Shown in pieces: positions 51,187 to 59,833 of a stretch of 64,000 nucleotides of DNA. Under the pieces are notes generated by a model that saw only the letters and a program-made list of their open reading frames with translations, did no database searches and was not told where the DNA came from. Source of the DNA: JABWCQ01 sp964587105. Lineage in GTDB: Bacteria > Electryoneota > RPQS01. A program made the position numbers and the translations under genes. Each line of letters starts with the position of its first letter. Positions within the stretch are counted from its first letter, which is position 1. The stretch lies in NCBI GenBank assembly GCA_964587105.1, contig CAZPKG010000001.1, positions 248,001 to 312,000 of the forward strand, written 5' to 3'.

Positions 51187-52500
51187 TTGGATATAACTGT
51201 AGAAAATAGTAAACTTAACGACGTTGAGATTGAGTTAAAGGTTGCTGTTCCCGCTGAGTTTATGAAAACTGAGCTGGAGCGCAATCTTGCCGCAGTCATG
51301 GCCCAGGCCAAACTCCCCGGATTCCGGCCCGGAAAGGTCCCGCGCAATATTCTGGTCCAGAAATTTGGTCCGGCTGTCACCGAAGACACGGTTCAGCGGG
51401 TCTTGCAGGAGGCATACCGGGACGCGCTCGACCAGCAGAAGCTCTATCCAATCTCCCCGGGGGAGATGCGCGATATCGCGTTCGAGCCCGGTCAACCACT
51501 AACTTTTCGGGTTATCGTCGAAGTCTTGCCCGAGATCACGTTGCCCGAGCTATCCGAGGTAGAGGTTGACCTGAAAGAGCCCCAAGCAGGGGAGGAGGAT
51601 ATCGACACTGCAATTGAGAGTTTGCGCGAGTCGCAAGCGGTGTTAGTTCCTTCTGAGAATCCGGTCGATTTGCATTCCGTGATCACGTTTGACATGCAGG
51701 AACTCGATGAAACCGGCGTTCCAATCATCGGCCATGTGCAAAAAGACGTCACGATTGACATGAGCCGCCACCAGTTTGGCGAGGAGTTTGCTTCTAAGGT
51801 ACTGGGTGTGGCCTGCGATCAGACTGCCACGGTCGTCTTCCAGCGCAATGACAACTCGGGAGCCAAGCCACTTCGCGCCGAACTCACCATTCGCAATATT
51901 CAGCAAAAGGAATTACCCGAATTGGACGACGAATTCGCCAAATCGGTTAATCCCAATCTTGATACGCTCGAAGACTTGCGCAGCGACATGCGCAAATATA
52001 TCGAAGCTCGCGCCGGGCATTCCGCGCGCCAGCAAATGTTCCGTGCGCTGGCTGACGAATTGATGAAGCGATCGGACTTTCAAGTTCCGCCGCGCATGTT
52101 GGATAACTATCTTGATCGCATGGCGGAAGAGGCCACGCGCAATTCAAAAGGCAAACCCGACGCGGATGTGCTGAAGAAATTTCGCGAAGACTACCGAACG
52201 TCCGCAATTTGGACCTTACGCTGGTATCTTTTGCGCAATACCATGATTCAGAATTTCGATCTGCGCACAACCAAAGACGAGATGGATCAGGAACTCGCTA
52301 ATCTGGCCACGCTCGAAGACGAGTTAGTGGAAGATTTTCGCAAGCGCCTAAGTCCTGACCAAATGCAACAAGTCGGCGACGACTTGCAAGAGCGCAAGGT
52401 TCTAAACTTCCTCGAAAACACCGTCAAGCTCAATCGCATCCCGATCGGTCTTGCCGAGTTTGAGGGCCGGACTGAACCGTCCAAAATCATCACAGTCTAA
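51187..52500 (+). CDS. tig: Trigger factor
   Basis: 437 residues; ribosome-bound chaperone and prolyl isomerase. The ribosome-docking signature is LPGFRPGKVPRN in the N-terminal domain, followed by an FKBP-like domain (about 145-240) and a helical C-terminal chaperone region. The TTG at 51187 is preferred because GGAGG lies 5 nt upstream and the N-terminus MDITVENSKLN fits the family; a TTG at 51175 is an alternative. It starts 23 nt after tRNA-Leu and leads the usual tig-clpP-clpX order. Confidence 0.94.
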   Translation: MDITVENSKLNDVEIELKVAVPAEFMKTELERNLAAVMAQAKLPGFRPGKVPRNILVQKFGPAVTEDTVQRVLQEAYRDALDQQKLYPISPGEMRDIAFEPGQPLTFRVIVEVLPEITLPELSEVEVDLKEPQAGEEDIDTAIESLRESQAVLVPSENPVDLHSVITFDMQELDETGVPIIGHVQKDVTIDMSRHQFGEEFASKVLGVACDQTATVVFQRNDNSGAKPLRAELTIRNIQQKELPELDDEFAKSVNPNLDTLEDLRSDMRKYIEARAGHSARQQMFRALADELMKRSDFQVPPRMLDNYLDRMAEEATRNSKGKPDADVLKKFREDYRTSAIWTLRWYLLRNTMIQNFDLRTTKDEMDQELANLATLEDELVEDFRKRLSPDQMQQVGDDLQERKVLNFLENTVKLNRIPIGLAEFEGRTEPSKIITV

Positions 52501-52505
52501 ACAAC

Positions 52506-53129
52506 ATGTCCGAAACAGGAGATAAGCATTCCATGGCATTAGTCCCCATGGTCGTCGAGCAGACGGGCCGCGGCGAACGCGCGTTCGATATTTATTCCCG
52601 CCTGCTCAAAGAACGTATCATTATTCTGAGCACTCCGATTGACGATCACATCGCCAGTCTTGTCATTGCTCAATTGATCTTTTTGGCCGCAGAAGATCCT
52701 GATAAAGATATCAGCCTGTACATCAACAGCCCAGGTGGCGTTGTGACAGCCGGTCTCGCAATCTATGACACGATGCAGCACATCAAGCCCGACGTGGCGA
52801 CGATTTGTATCGGGCAAGCTGCTTCAATGGGCGCGTTTCTGTTGGCGTCAGGCGCTAAAGGAAAGCGCAGTATCCTACCGAACGCGCGCGTGATGATTCA
52901 CCAGCCGCTCGGTGGCGCCCAAGGCCAAGCGTCCGACATTGACATCATGGCTCGCGAAATTCTCAAGATGCGCTCTCAGCTTAACGAGTTGCTCGCGTTT
53001 CATACCGGCAAGCCGCTCGACAAAATTGAGCAAGACACCGACCGCAATTACTTCATGTCGGCTGCCGACGCGAAGGAGTATGGAATTGTTGATGAGATTA
53101 TTTTCCCCCGCCACTTTGGCGCCAAGTAA
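52506..53129 (+). CDS. clpP: ATP-dependent Clp protease proteolytic subunit
   Basis: 207 residues of the ClpP serine peptidase. The nucleophile is S107 in GQAASMGAFLLASG, H132 is in ARVMIHQPLGG, and the acidic member lies in the DTDRNYFMSA segment. N-terminal MALVPMVVEQTGRGERAFDI is standard, including a likely short propeptide. It forms the barrel for ClpX, encoded next. Start at 52506, 5 nt after the tig stop; the ATG at 52533 is an alternative with AGGAG upstream. Confidence 0.97.
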   Translation: MSETGDKHSMALVPMVVEQTGRGERAFDIYSRLLKERIIILSTPIDDHIASLVIAQLIFLAAEDPDKDISLYINSPGGVVTAGLAIYDTMQHIKPDVATICIGQAASMGAFLLASGAKGKRSILPNARVMIHQPLGGAQGQASDIDIMAREILKMRSQLNELLAFHTGKPLDKIEQDTDRNYFMSAADAKEYGIVDEIIFPRHFGAK

Positions 53130-53141
53130 AGGATTGATGCA

Positions 53142-54377
53142 GTGACCGATCAACGCCTTGAGCAAGTCTGTTCGTTCTGCGGCCGCACCGAAAATCAGGT
53201 CGCCACGCTGATCAAACATCAGGATGGCATCGCCATCTGCGACGTTTGCGTCGAGCACGCGCACCAGATCGTAGCGATGTCGCGCGCCGGACGAAAGAGC
53301 ATCAACCTGTCCGAGTTTCCGACGCCGCATGAAATGAAACGCAAGCTCGATGAGTATATCATCGGGCAGGACGACGCGAAACGCAAAATTTCCGTTGCGG
53401 TGTATAATCACTACAAGCGAATCGCCAGCGCGGATCAAACTTCCGACGTCGAAATCGAGAAGTCGAATATCCTGCTGGTCGGTCCGACCGGCACCGGCAA
53501 AACTCTGCTCGCGCAAACGATGGCGAGGTTTCTTCATGTGCCGTTTGCAATAGCCGATGCGACGACGCTGACCGAAGCCGGCTACGTTGGTGAAGACGTG
53601 GAAAACGTGCTCGTTCGATTGCTGCAAAACTCCGATTACGACGTGTCGCGCGCCGAGATGGGTATCATCTACATTGATGAGATCGACAAAATCGCGCGCA
53701 AAGACCCGAATATGTCCATCACACGCGATGTATCGGGCGAAGGCGTGCAACAGGCGTTGCTGAAAATTCTCGAAGGGACGGTCGCCAATCTGCCGCCGCA
53801 AGGCGGGCGCAAGCACCCTGAGCAGAAGTTCATTCAGATGAATACCAAGAACATTATGTTCATTCTGGGCGGTGCGTTTGAAGGTCTTGAAAAGATCGTA
53901 CGCAGTCGTGTATCCAAGTATCCAATGGGTTTTGGCGCGGGCTACATTCCTGAAGATACGTCGAATGAGTATGTGGTTAAGCGTGTCAGTTTCGAGGACT
54001 TGAACGCCTACGGTTTGATTCCGGAGTTGATTGGCCGCTTGCCGGTTGTTTCCGTGCTCGAACCACTTTCCGATGAAGCGATGATGCGAATACTGCTTGA
54101 ACCGCGCAACGCGCTCGTTAAGCAATACACACGTTTGTTTGAGATGGAAGGCGTCAAGCTTACTTTTGAGCAAGACGCGCTTCTTGCGATCATTCGCGAA
54201 GCCCGCCGCCGCAAGACCGGCGCGCGCGCGTTGCGAGCCATCGCTGAAGAGACGCTCATGGAAGCGTTCTTCGATATCCCCAGTCGCAAGGACGTCGGCG
54301 AAGTTGTTGTCGGCGTCGATACTGTTGTTGACAAAAAGCCCGCGCGTTTCGTCGAGTTGAAAAAGAAGAGCGCGTAG
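53142..54377 (+). CDS. clpX: ATP-dependent Clp protease ATP-binding subunit ClpX
   Basis: 411 residues. N-terminal zinc-binding domain (CSFCGRTENQV...ICDVC), Walker A at 114-121 (GPTGTGKT), Walker B (IIYIDEIDK), sensor and arginine-finger regions (PELIGRLPVV) and the ClpP-docking loop as MGF rather than the common IGF. It unfolds substrates and feeds them to ClpP. GTG start with AAAGGA upstream. The operon position next to clpP is the classical one. Confidence 0.97.
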   Translation: MTDQRLEQVCSFCGRTENQVATLIKHQDGIAICDVCVEHAHQIVAMSRAGRKSINLSEFPTPHEMKRKLDEYIIGQDDAKRKISVAVYNHYKRIASADQTSDVEIEKSNILLVGPTGTGKTLLAQTMARFLHVPFAIADATTLTEAGYVGEDVENVLVRLLQNSDYDVSRAEMGIIYIDEIDKIARKDPNMSITRDVSGEGVQQALLKILEGTVANLPPQGGRKHPEQKFIQMNTKNIMFILGGAFEGLEKIVRSRVSKYPMGFGAGYIPEDTSNEYVVKRVSFEDLNAYGLIPELIGRLPVVSVLEPLSDEAMMRILLEPRNALVKQYTRLFEMEGVKLTFEQDALLAIIREARRRKTGARALRAIAEETLMEAFFDIPSRKDVGEVVVGVDTVVDKKPARFVELKKKSA

Positions 54378-54402
54378 CCTCTTCTACGACTGAGTTCCCC
54401 CT

Positions 54403-54442
54403 CGGCGTGACGACCCTTTTGAGTTGTCACGCCGCTTTTTTT
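54403..54442 (+). terminator. Intrinsic terminator of the tig-clpP-clpX operon
   Basis: A 12-bp stem with one G-T pair (54403-54414 with 54423-54434) followed by C and seven T. The T-run ends exactly where the next gene's ATG begins (54443). Confidence 0.88.
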
Positions 54443-56251
54443 ATGCGCCTCCATTCCCACATTTACATCTTGATGATTGCGTGCGCGTCGCTTGTTCAAA
54501 GTGCTCGCGCCGCTTCGCCTGCGCCGCCGCCAACGGAGTCGCTGCGCGATAGCGTCGCCGCGCGCTGGGAAGAGGGCGCCGAATTGACCCGATGGCTGGG
54601 AACGGCGCGCGTTGACTTTCTTGCTCCGACACGCACGCGGACTTTCTTCAACGCAGATTGGATCACCGGACTGTCACGCGGCCAGACCACTGAAGGCCGC
54701 TTGCGCCATGACGTGCGATGGAATTTGTCGGCGCAGCGAAATTTCACGACTCGTTATGGACTGTGGGGAGCTGCGAGTGGACAGCATTACGTTGATCGAC
54801 CACGCAATGACGCGCATTCGTTTGCGCAAGAAAATCGCTCACATCTTGTTCGAGCAGGCATCGGTCCCTCGATTCGTTGGAACAGGTTGTTGAAATCAAC
54901 TCACAGCGTCGGTTTGGTGGCGGATTCGCGAGCGAATCAAACTGACGCCGGATTTGGTTCATGGAACCACGGAGACTTCAGACTCTTTGCATCGCCGCAA
55001 TCCACGCATGAAGCGCAAGCGCGTTTCGAATATGAAGCCCCCGGTGATCGCGTCGGCAGTGATGTCGGACTCAATTACAGTTTGCGTCAGGATTACGGTG
55101 TCGCAGCGAACAAAGCCGACCTTGTTCTGGGTTGGACGCGCCGAGAAATACTCACCGCCGTCGATTTTCCTTCACAGCTTCGTGAAGAGCGGACACTCAG
55201 ATTTGTGGATGGACTTGACTACGAACTTGCGCAAGGGGTCGTCTTGCGCGGCGCAGGAGATTTGCGCTACCTTGACACGCGATTAGATGATCAGCGCGGC
55301 AGCAGTTCGCACCTTGAAGAGCTTGAATCGGGCGTTAAAGCAGAGCTTGCACTAAGTAAAGACAAACACTCCGGAGCGCTTTCCGTTGGGTTACGCAATG
55401 CCACCCAATCGGTACGTGGAGAGATATTGAGCGGTCAAAAAACTGAGATCGCCTTGCGTGGTCAAACGTGCGTGTCGCATACAAACCTTCGTGCGCGAGC
55501 GGCGTTCAGCAAATATACGCTCGATACACGCTCGGATCAAAATTTTGACGACCGCGACGAGCTGACATGGCGATTGGAAGCTGGTGCAGGTCGTAAACTC
55601 AACGGCGCGCTTGCAGTGGATGTACAGGCGCTGGCGGATCTGAATCATCTCGTGTATATCTATGGCCGCAACAGCGCAAATAATCGATGGACGAGATTAC
55701 TGCTCCTTTCCACGAGATTCATGCACCGACCCAATCAGTTTGTATTGCACGTCCCTGAGTTTCGCATTAGCGCCAATTATCAGGCTTACGATTTTGAGTT
55801 GAATCCCAGACAAGTGCGCTCGACGGTGTTCCGGCGCGTCGCGCTCGGCGACAGCTTGGCGTTTCAAGTGCGTGACAAATGGACGTTCGTCTTGAGAGGA
55901 GAAGTGTCGCGAGAAGAATTGGGACGTCTGTTTTGGGAGCAATTTGAGGAAGAGCGCAGCGATCAAACGGATGTCGTTAGTACGTCATGCATGATTTTGC
56001 GAAAGCTGACTGACAATGCGGACGCAGGAGTCGGCGCGGCATACAGTCACAGAATGAGTGACCGTTTTGAGGCGGAAGGAGACCCGCGTCGCGTGCTCGA
56101 CATTGAATCTTGGGGACCGATTGCGCGCGCCTCATGGTTGTCGCAAACATGGTTCGTCAATGCCAGCGGACAATTTGTGATGCAATCAGAACTCAACCGC
56201 AACGACCGTGATTACATTTCAGGGTCCCTTACAGCAGGTCGAATATGGTAA
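54443..56251 (+). CDS. Outer membrane beta-barrel-like protein, hypothetical
   Basis: 602 residues with a signal peptide (IYILMIACASLVQSARA) followed by many amphipathic beta strands (for example RTRTFFNADWITGLS, WNLSAQRNFTTRYGLWGAASGQ, GSLTAGRIW), rich in R, D and aromatic residues and ending in tryptophan as outer membrane barrels do. I recognise no family. An in-frame GTG at 54407 lies inside the clpX terminator stem; the ATG at 54443 gives the better signal peptide but follows the T-run directly, with no ribosome binding site. It overlaps rsmE by 7 nt. Confidence 0.65.
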   Translation: MRLHSHIYILMIACASLVQSARAASPAPPPTESLRDSVAARWEEGAELTRWLGTARVDFLAPTRTRTFFNADWITGLSRGQTTEGRLRHDVRWNLSAQRNFTTRYGLWGAASGQHYVDRPRNDAHSFAQENRSHLVRAGIGPSIRWNRLLKSTHSVGLVADSRANQTDAGFGSWNHGDFRLFASPQSTHEAQARFEYEAPGDRVGSDVGLNYSLRQDYGVAANKADLVLGWTRREILTAVDFPSQLREERTLRFVDGLDYELAQGVVLRGAGDLRYLDTRLDDQRGSSSHLEELESGVKAELALSKDKHSGALSVGLRNATQSVRGEILSGQKTEIALRGQTCVSHTNLRARAAFSKYTLDTRSDQNFDDRDELTWRLEAGAGRKLNGALAVDVQALADLNHLVYIYGRNSANNRWTRLLLLSTRFMHRPNQFVLHVPEFRISANYQAYDFELNPRQVRSTVFRRVALGDSLAFQVRDKWTFVLRGEVSREELGRLFWEQFEEERSDQTDVVSTSCMILRKLTDNADAGVGAAYSHRMSDRFEAEGDPRRVLDIESWGPIARASWLSQTWFVNASGQFVMQSELNRNDRDYISGSLTAGRIW

Positions 56252-56964
56252 CCCAAAATCACGGCGAGTTTGTTTACGTCGGGGAGGCGATTGTAAATGG
56301 CACTCGTATCTCACTCTCCGAGGCTGAGGCGCATCATCTGACTCGTGTTCGCCGTGCTCGAGTGGGGGAGAGGGTCATGGCCACTGACGGGAAAGGGAGT
56401 GTGTATCTATGCAATCTCATCGCTACGCAAACGCTTGAGATACTTGAAACCTTCAGTGAGTTTGGCGAACCGGAAATTCAAATTACGCTGATCTGCGGGT
56501 GTCTGCAAGGAGACACTTCGCGTGACGTGGTTTCTTCTGCTGTGCAGCTTGGAGCGCGCAGATTGTGGTGGGTCAAGCTGGCGCGCAGTCAGGAATCTTA
56601 TTCTGCTAACAAAATCGAAAAGCTTGAGCGCGTTGCCATTCAATCGATGAAACAAACGGGCCGTGCGAGACAGATTGAGCAACAGCAGTTCAAATCGTTG
56701 CAAGAAGCCCTGACCCAACTAACAAATACAAACTTGTGGGTCGCACATCCTGACAATCATACCGGAATAGTTTTTCCTGAAGTTGAAAAGTCAGGTTCAC
56801 ATAGTGTTCTTGTTGGGCCGGAGGGTGGATTTGACGAGCGCGAGTTGGATATTTTGAAGTCTCTAAATGCGCGCTTCCTTCGGCTTGGATCACGTAGGCT
56901 GCGGAGCGAAGCCGCAGCAGCAGCGAGTCTGATGTTTTTACTTACAAGGAGTGGCGACCTCTGA
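56245..56964 (+). CDS. rsmE: 16S rRNA (uracil-1498-N3)-methyltransferase
   Basis: 239 residues of the RsmE SPOUT family: an N-terminal PUA-like region (HHLTRVRRARVGERVMATDG) and a trefoil-knot SAM-binding domain with SVLVGPEGGFDERELD and FLRLGSRRLRSEAAAAASLM. The usual LR-T-E-T-A reads LRSEAAA here. It methylates U1498 in the decoding centre of 16S rRNA. It is coupled to the barrel gene upstream. Confidence 0.9.
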   Translation: MVTQNHGEFVYVGEAIVNGTRISLSEAEAHHLTRVRRARVGERVMATDGKGSVYLCNLIATQTLEILETFSEFGEPEIQITLICGCLQGDTSRDVVSSAVQLGARRLWWVKLARSQESYSANKIEKLERVAIQSMKQTGRARQIEQQQFKSLQEALTQLTNTNLWVAHPDNHTGIVFPEVEKSGSHSVLVGPEGGFDERELDILKSLNARFLRLGSRRLRSEAAAAASLMFLLTRSGDL

Positions 56965-56983
56965 TTAGCCAAATCTTACGAAC

Positions 56984-57013
56984 AAGAAGGCCGAACTTGC
57001 GTCCGGCCTTCTT
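56984..57013. terminator. Bidirectional intrinsic terminator after rsmE
   Basis: A perfect 10-bp stem (56984-56993 with 57004-57013) with a 10-nt loop between convergent rsmE and the small FlgM-like gene. Confidence 0.75.
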
Positions 57014-57017
57014 CATA

Positions 57018-57212
57018 CTATCGTGACCCCGTGATCTTATCGGCAATCAGCTTCAACACGCCGCCTGATTCGTAATATCCTTCGCGGATGCGTTCGCGTA
57101 TTTTGCGAAACAGCGCGCCGTCTCTGCGCCGGTTTTCCGGCGTGAAACTTCGTGGAAGCGCCCTGTTGCTTCCCGTATCCCAATGTGTGTTGTTTCTGTC
57201 ACGTTCTGTCAT
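57018..57212 (-). CDS. Small FlgM-like protein
   Basis: 64 residues, basic and polar at the N-terminus, ending with KIRERIREGYYESGGVLKLIADKI. This ending resembles the C-terminal helices of FlgM anti-sigma-28 proteins (G-x-Y ... IADK). The ATG at 57212 is preferred because GGAGGG lies 10 nt upstream; an ATG at 57230 adds six residues. If the resemblance is real it would hold a flagellar sigma factor; no flagellar genes are in this window. Confidence 0.5.
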   Translation of the reverse strand: MTERDRNNTHWDTGSNRALPRSFTPENRRRDGALFRKIRERIREGYYESGGVLKLIADKITGSR

Positions 57213-57280
57213 TCGGCGTTTGCCCTCCATTCACAATATCGGCGCAAACACCTCGAACTTAACGAATTATACGGTACCGG

Positions 57281-58300
57281 TCACTTATTGTTTCGCGGAC
57301 CCAATATGTGAATCAGTTGTTTTAACAGACCCGTGTCAATCTCTTCGTACATTCTGTCCCGCATGAAAGTTAACGCTTCTACCCCACGCAAGGCCGGTTT
57401 GTACACGCGGTGCGATGTGAGAGCATCATATACGTCAACGATAGTACAAATACGGGTCTCCACAGATATTCTTTCCGGAGGCAGCCTCCTCGGATAGCCG
57501 CGGCCGTTCAATTTCTCATGATGTGAAAGAATGATATCCATCGCGAGATCGGTCACTTCATCGTGTGGCCGCATAAGTTCTACTCCATGCTCCGGATGAC
57601 GTTCTATCTCTTTCATCTCAATCGGAGTCAGGATGCCGCCCTTGCGCAAGATATGCGATGGCACACGGCATTTCCCGACGTCGTGGAGCAGGTAGCCCAT
57701 CGCAGCGTCCTTGACGCGTGATTCCGTCCCGAATAACTCAAGCAGCAATGCCGTGCCCATGGTGGCGACGTGAACCGCATGAGTATATAGTGAATAGTCA
57801 AGCGTAAATGTCGCCGCCATCGTCCTCAGCAGCGCCGGGTCGGATGCGATTGCATCAACGGTGTGCTCTACGACCGTACGATTCGTTCTGATCAAAACAG
57901 GCGATTCAGGTCGAGAAAACGTTGCTTGCACAAGCGCCGCAGTCGTGTGATAGAGAACCGCCGATTTCTGCTCGGCCGTTGAGTTCTCAGCGCGTAACGC
58001 ATCGCCCACGGTGCGATCCACAAATGTGAAGTAGTTCCCTGCGTCGTCATCGGTGACGTACAAAAACTTCACGCCGCGATCTATCAACTCGCGCCGCTTC
58101 TCATCGGTTAGATCAAGATCGGCTGACTTGAACAATACATAGCGCTGGCCCGCACGGGTCGGAATGCCCAAATATAAATCAAAATGCGCCCCCTTGCCCG
58201 CGTGCAATGTGGCAAGCGGAGCAGGGTGAAATATTTTGGAATCTAATTCCGGGTCAGTTACAGAGTACGGACGTGCCATAATTTTGCCTATTTGAGACAT
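57281..58300 (-). CDS. HD-GYP domain protein (putative c-di-GMP phosphodiesterase)
   Basis: 339 residues. The N-terminal part (about 1-140) resembles the PilZ-like/DUF3391-type domain found before some HD-GYP domains (LYLGIPTRAGQRYVLFKSADLDL). The C-terminal HD-GYP domain has YLLHDVGKCRVP and HHEKLNGRGYPRRL, with the metal ligands H, HD, H and HH visible. It would hydrolyse c-di-GMP. ATGs at 58300 and 58279 are both possible starts. It lies downstream of tRNA-Lys and its terminator. Confidence 0.9.
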   Translation of the reverse strand: MSQIGKIMARPYSVTDPELDSKIFHPAPLATLHAGKGAHFDLYLGIPTRAGQRYVLFKSADLDLTDEKRRELIDRGVKFLYVTDDDAGNYFTFVDRTVGDALRAENSTAEQKSAVLYHTTAALVQATFSRPESPVLIRTNRTVVEHTVDAIASDPALLRTMAATFTLDYSLYTHAVHVATMGTALLLELFGTESRVKDAAMGYLLHDVGKCRVPSHILRKGGILTPIEMKEIERHPEHGVELMRPHDEVTDLAMDIILSHHEKLNGRGYPRRLPPERISVETRICTIVDVYDALTSHRVYKPALRGVEALTFMRDRMYEEIDTGLLKQLIHILGPRNNK

Positions 58301-58334
58301 TCTTACTGGCGCAAAGCATGTGCCCCAAAACTTA

Positions 58335-58364
58335 AAGCCCGAAGCGAACCATCGCTTCGGGCTT
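58335..58364 (-). terminator. Intrinsic terminator after tRNA-Lys
   Basis: A perfect 13-bp stem (58335-58347 with 58352-58364) with a 4-nt loop, starting 7 nt past the tRNA 3' end on the minus strand and followed by TAAGTTTTGG. Confidence 0.8.
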
Positions 58365-58370
58365 GTTCTG

Positions 58371-58443
58371 TGAGAGCGCCGGGGCTCGAACCCGGGACCA
58401 TCGCCTTAAAAGGGCGGTGCTCTACCTGCTGAGCTACGCTCTC
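58371..58443 (-). tRNA. tRNA-Lys(UUU)
   Basis: Minus strand: acceptor GAGAGCG/CGCTCTC, D-arm GCTC/GAGC, anticodon loop CTTTTAA (anticodon TTT), T-arm CCGGG/CCCGG with TTCGAGC, discriminator A. One mismatch at the top of the anticodon stem. CCA is not encoded. Possibly co-transcribed with purA, since only a weak promoter-like TTGCAC-17-TAGGCG lies before it. Confidence 0.95.
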
Positions 58444-58491
58444 AACCGCCTACGCTGCGCACTTTGCATGTGCAACGTCAGAAATGTCGTT

Positions 58492-59769
58492 CTATCGCAA
58501 CATTATGGTTTGCTCGCGCGACGCACCAACCGATGCAATTGAAACCGGAACTCCCGTAAATTGCTCGATGAAATGCAAATAGTCTTGCGCTTCGCGAGGA
58601 AAATCTTCCCACTTTGTCACATTGTTCAGACTGGCCGTCCAACCCGGAAGTTCCTCATAAATCGGTTCGATTGTCGAGAGGATTCTGCTATCCGAAGGAA
58701 AATTCTTGTATGTTCGCTGGCCATCAGTGTAGGCGACGCAGAACTTGATCTTGTCCATTCCGGTGAGAATATCAAGTTTGGTTACGGCCCATGCGTCAAT
58801 GCTGTTCACGCGCGCGGCAAATCGCGCCGCAACACCGTCGTACCAGCCGCAACGACGCGGGCGACCGGTTGTGGCGCCATACTCATCGCCCTTCTCGCGG
58901 AGCTTCTGCTGCTCCTCGCCGTCGGTAATCTCAGTTGGAAACGGTCCTTCGCCGACGCGCGTCGTATAGGCTTTGATTATCCCGATGACGTGATCAATCC
59001 TGCGCGGCCCAAGCCCCAATCCCGTGCAGGCTCCACCGACCGTCGGATTTGACGACGTGACGAAAGGATACGTTCCCATATCCACGTCGAGAAGCGTACC
59101 CTGTGCACCCTCCAATATCACATTCTTGCCTGCCCGGATCGCATCATCGAGCAAGACCGAAACGTCCTTTACATAAGGATCGATCTTCTTGTCGAATGCC
59201 ACATACTCTTCGACAATTGCCTCAACGTCCATCTCCGCCGCCGAATAGACTTTGGAAAGCAACCGGTTCTTTTCCTCAACGTTAGCGCGAATCTTTTGCC
59301 TAAGATAATCACGATCGAGCAAATCCACAATACGGATTCCCACGCGTGATACTTTGTCCACATAGGCCGGCCCGATGCCGCGCCCGGTTGTGCCGATGCG
59401 CACGCGCTCGCCTTGTGATTCATGCAGACTGTCGAGCAGCTTGTGATACGGCATGATGAGATGCGCCTGATGACTGACAAACAGTCGCCCATCCAAGTTG
59501 ATTCCTGCCGCCTCAAGTTGCGCGATTTCATCCAATAGCGCGCCCGGATCGACCACGACGCCACCGCCGATTACACAAACCGTATTCGGACGCAAAATTC
59601 CGGCGGGCAGAAGATGAAGCACAAACTTGCGGCCACCTTCAATAATGGTGTGGCCGGCGTTCGCTCCGCCTTGATAGCGGCACACCACGTCGGCGCGCTC
59701 GCTCAAGTAGTCAACTATCTTGCCTTTGCCTTCGTCGCCCCACTGGGCGCCCAGAACTGCTGTGACCAC
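58492..59769 (-). CDS. purA: Adenylosuccinate synthetase
   Basis: 425 residues; joins IMP and aspartate with GTP in AMP synthesis. N-terminal GAQWGDEGKGKIVDYL (catalytic Asp), GANAGHTI (catalytic His), EGAQGTLLDVDMGTYPFVTSSN and TTTGRPRRCGW-type (ATTGRPRRCGW) motifs are present. The GTG start at 59769 matches the conserved N-terminus but has only 17 nt between it and the secF terminator T-run, and no clear Shine-Dalgarno. Confidence 0.97.
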   Translation of the reverse strand: MVTAVLGAQWGDEGKGKIVDYLSERADVVCRYQGGANAGHTIIEGGRKFVLHLLPAGILRPNTVCVIGGGVVVDPGALLDEIAQLEAAGINLDGRLFVSHQAHLIMPYHKLLDSLHESQGERVRIGTTGRGIGPAYVDKVSRVGIRIVDLLDRDYLRQKIRANVEEKNRLLSKVYSAAEMDVEAIVEEYVAFDKKIDPYVKDVSVLLDDAIRAGKNVILEGAQGTLLDVDMGTYPFVTSSNPTVGGACTGLGLGPRRIDHVIGIIKAYTTRVGEGPFPTEITDGEEQQKLREKGDEYGATTGRPRRCGWYDGVAARFAARVNSIDAWAVTKLDILTGMDKIKFCVAYTDGQRTYKNFPSDSRILSTIEPIYEELPGWTASLNNVTKWEDFPREAQDYLHFIEQFTGVPVSIASVGASREQTIMLR

Positions 59770-59786
59770 GTTAAGATACTTTCTTC

Positions 59787-59814
59787 AAAAAAAAGGCCCC
59801 GCTCTCGCGGGGCC
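59787..59814 (-). terminator. Intrinsic terminator of secD-secF
   Basis: Minus strand: 8-bp stem GGCCCCGC/GCGGGGCC (59795-59802 with 59807-59814) with a 4-nt loop, followed by eight T. It is 20 nt after the secF stop and 17 nt before the purA start. Confidence 0.88.
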
Positions 59815-59833
59815 GCGAGGCACTGAAATCGAA

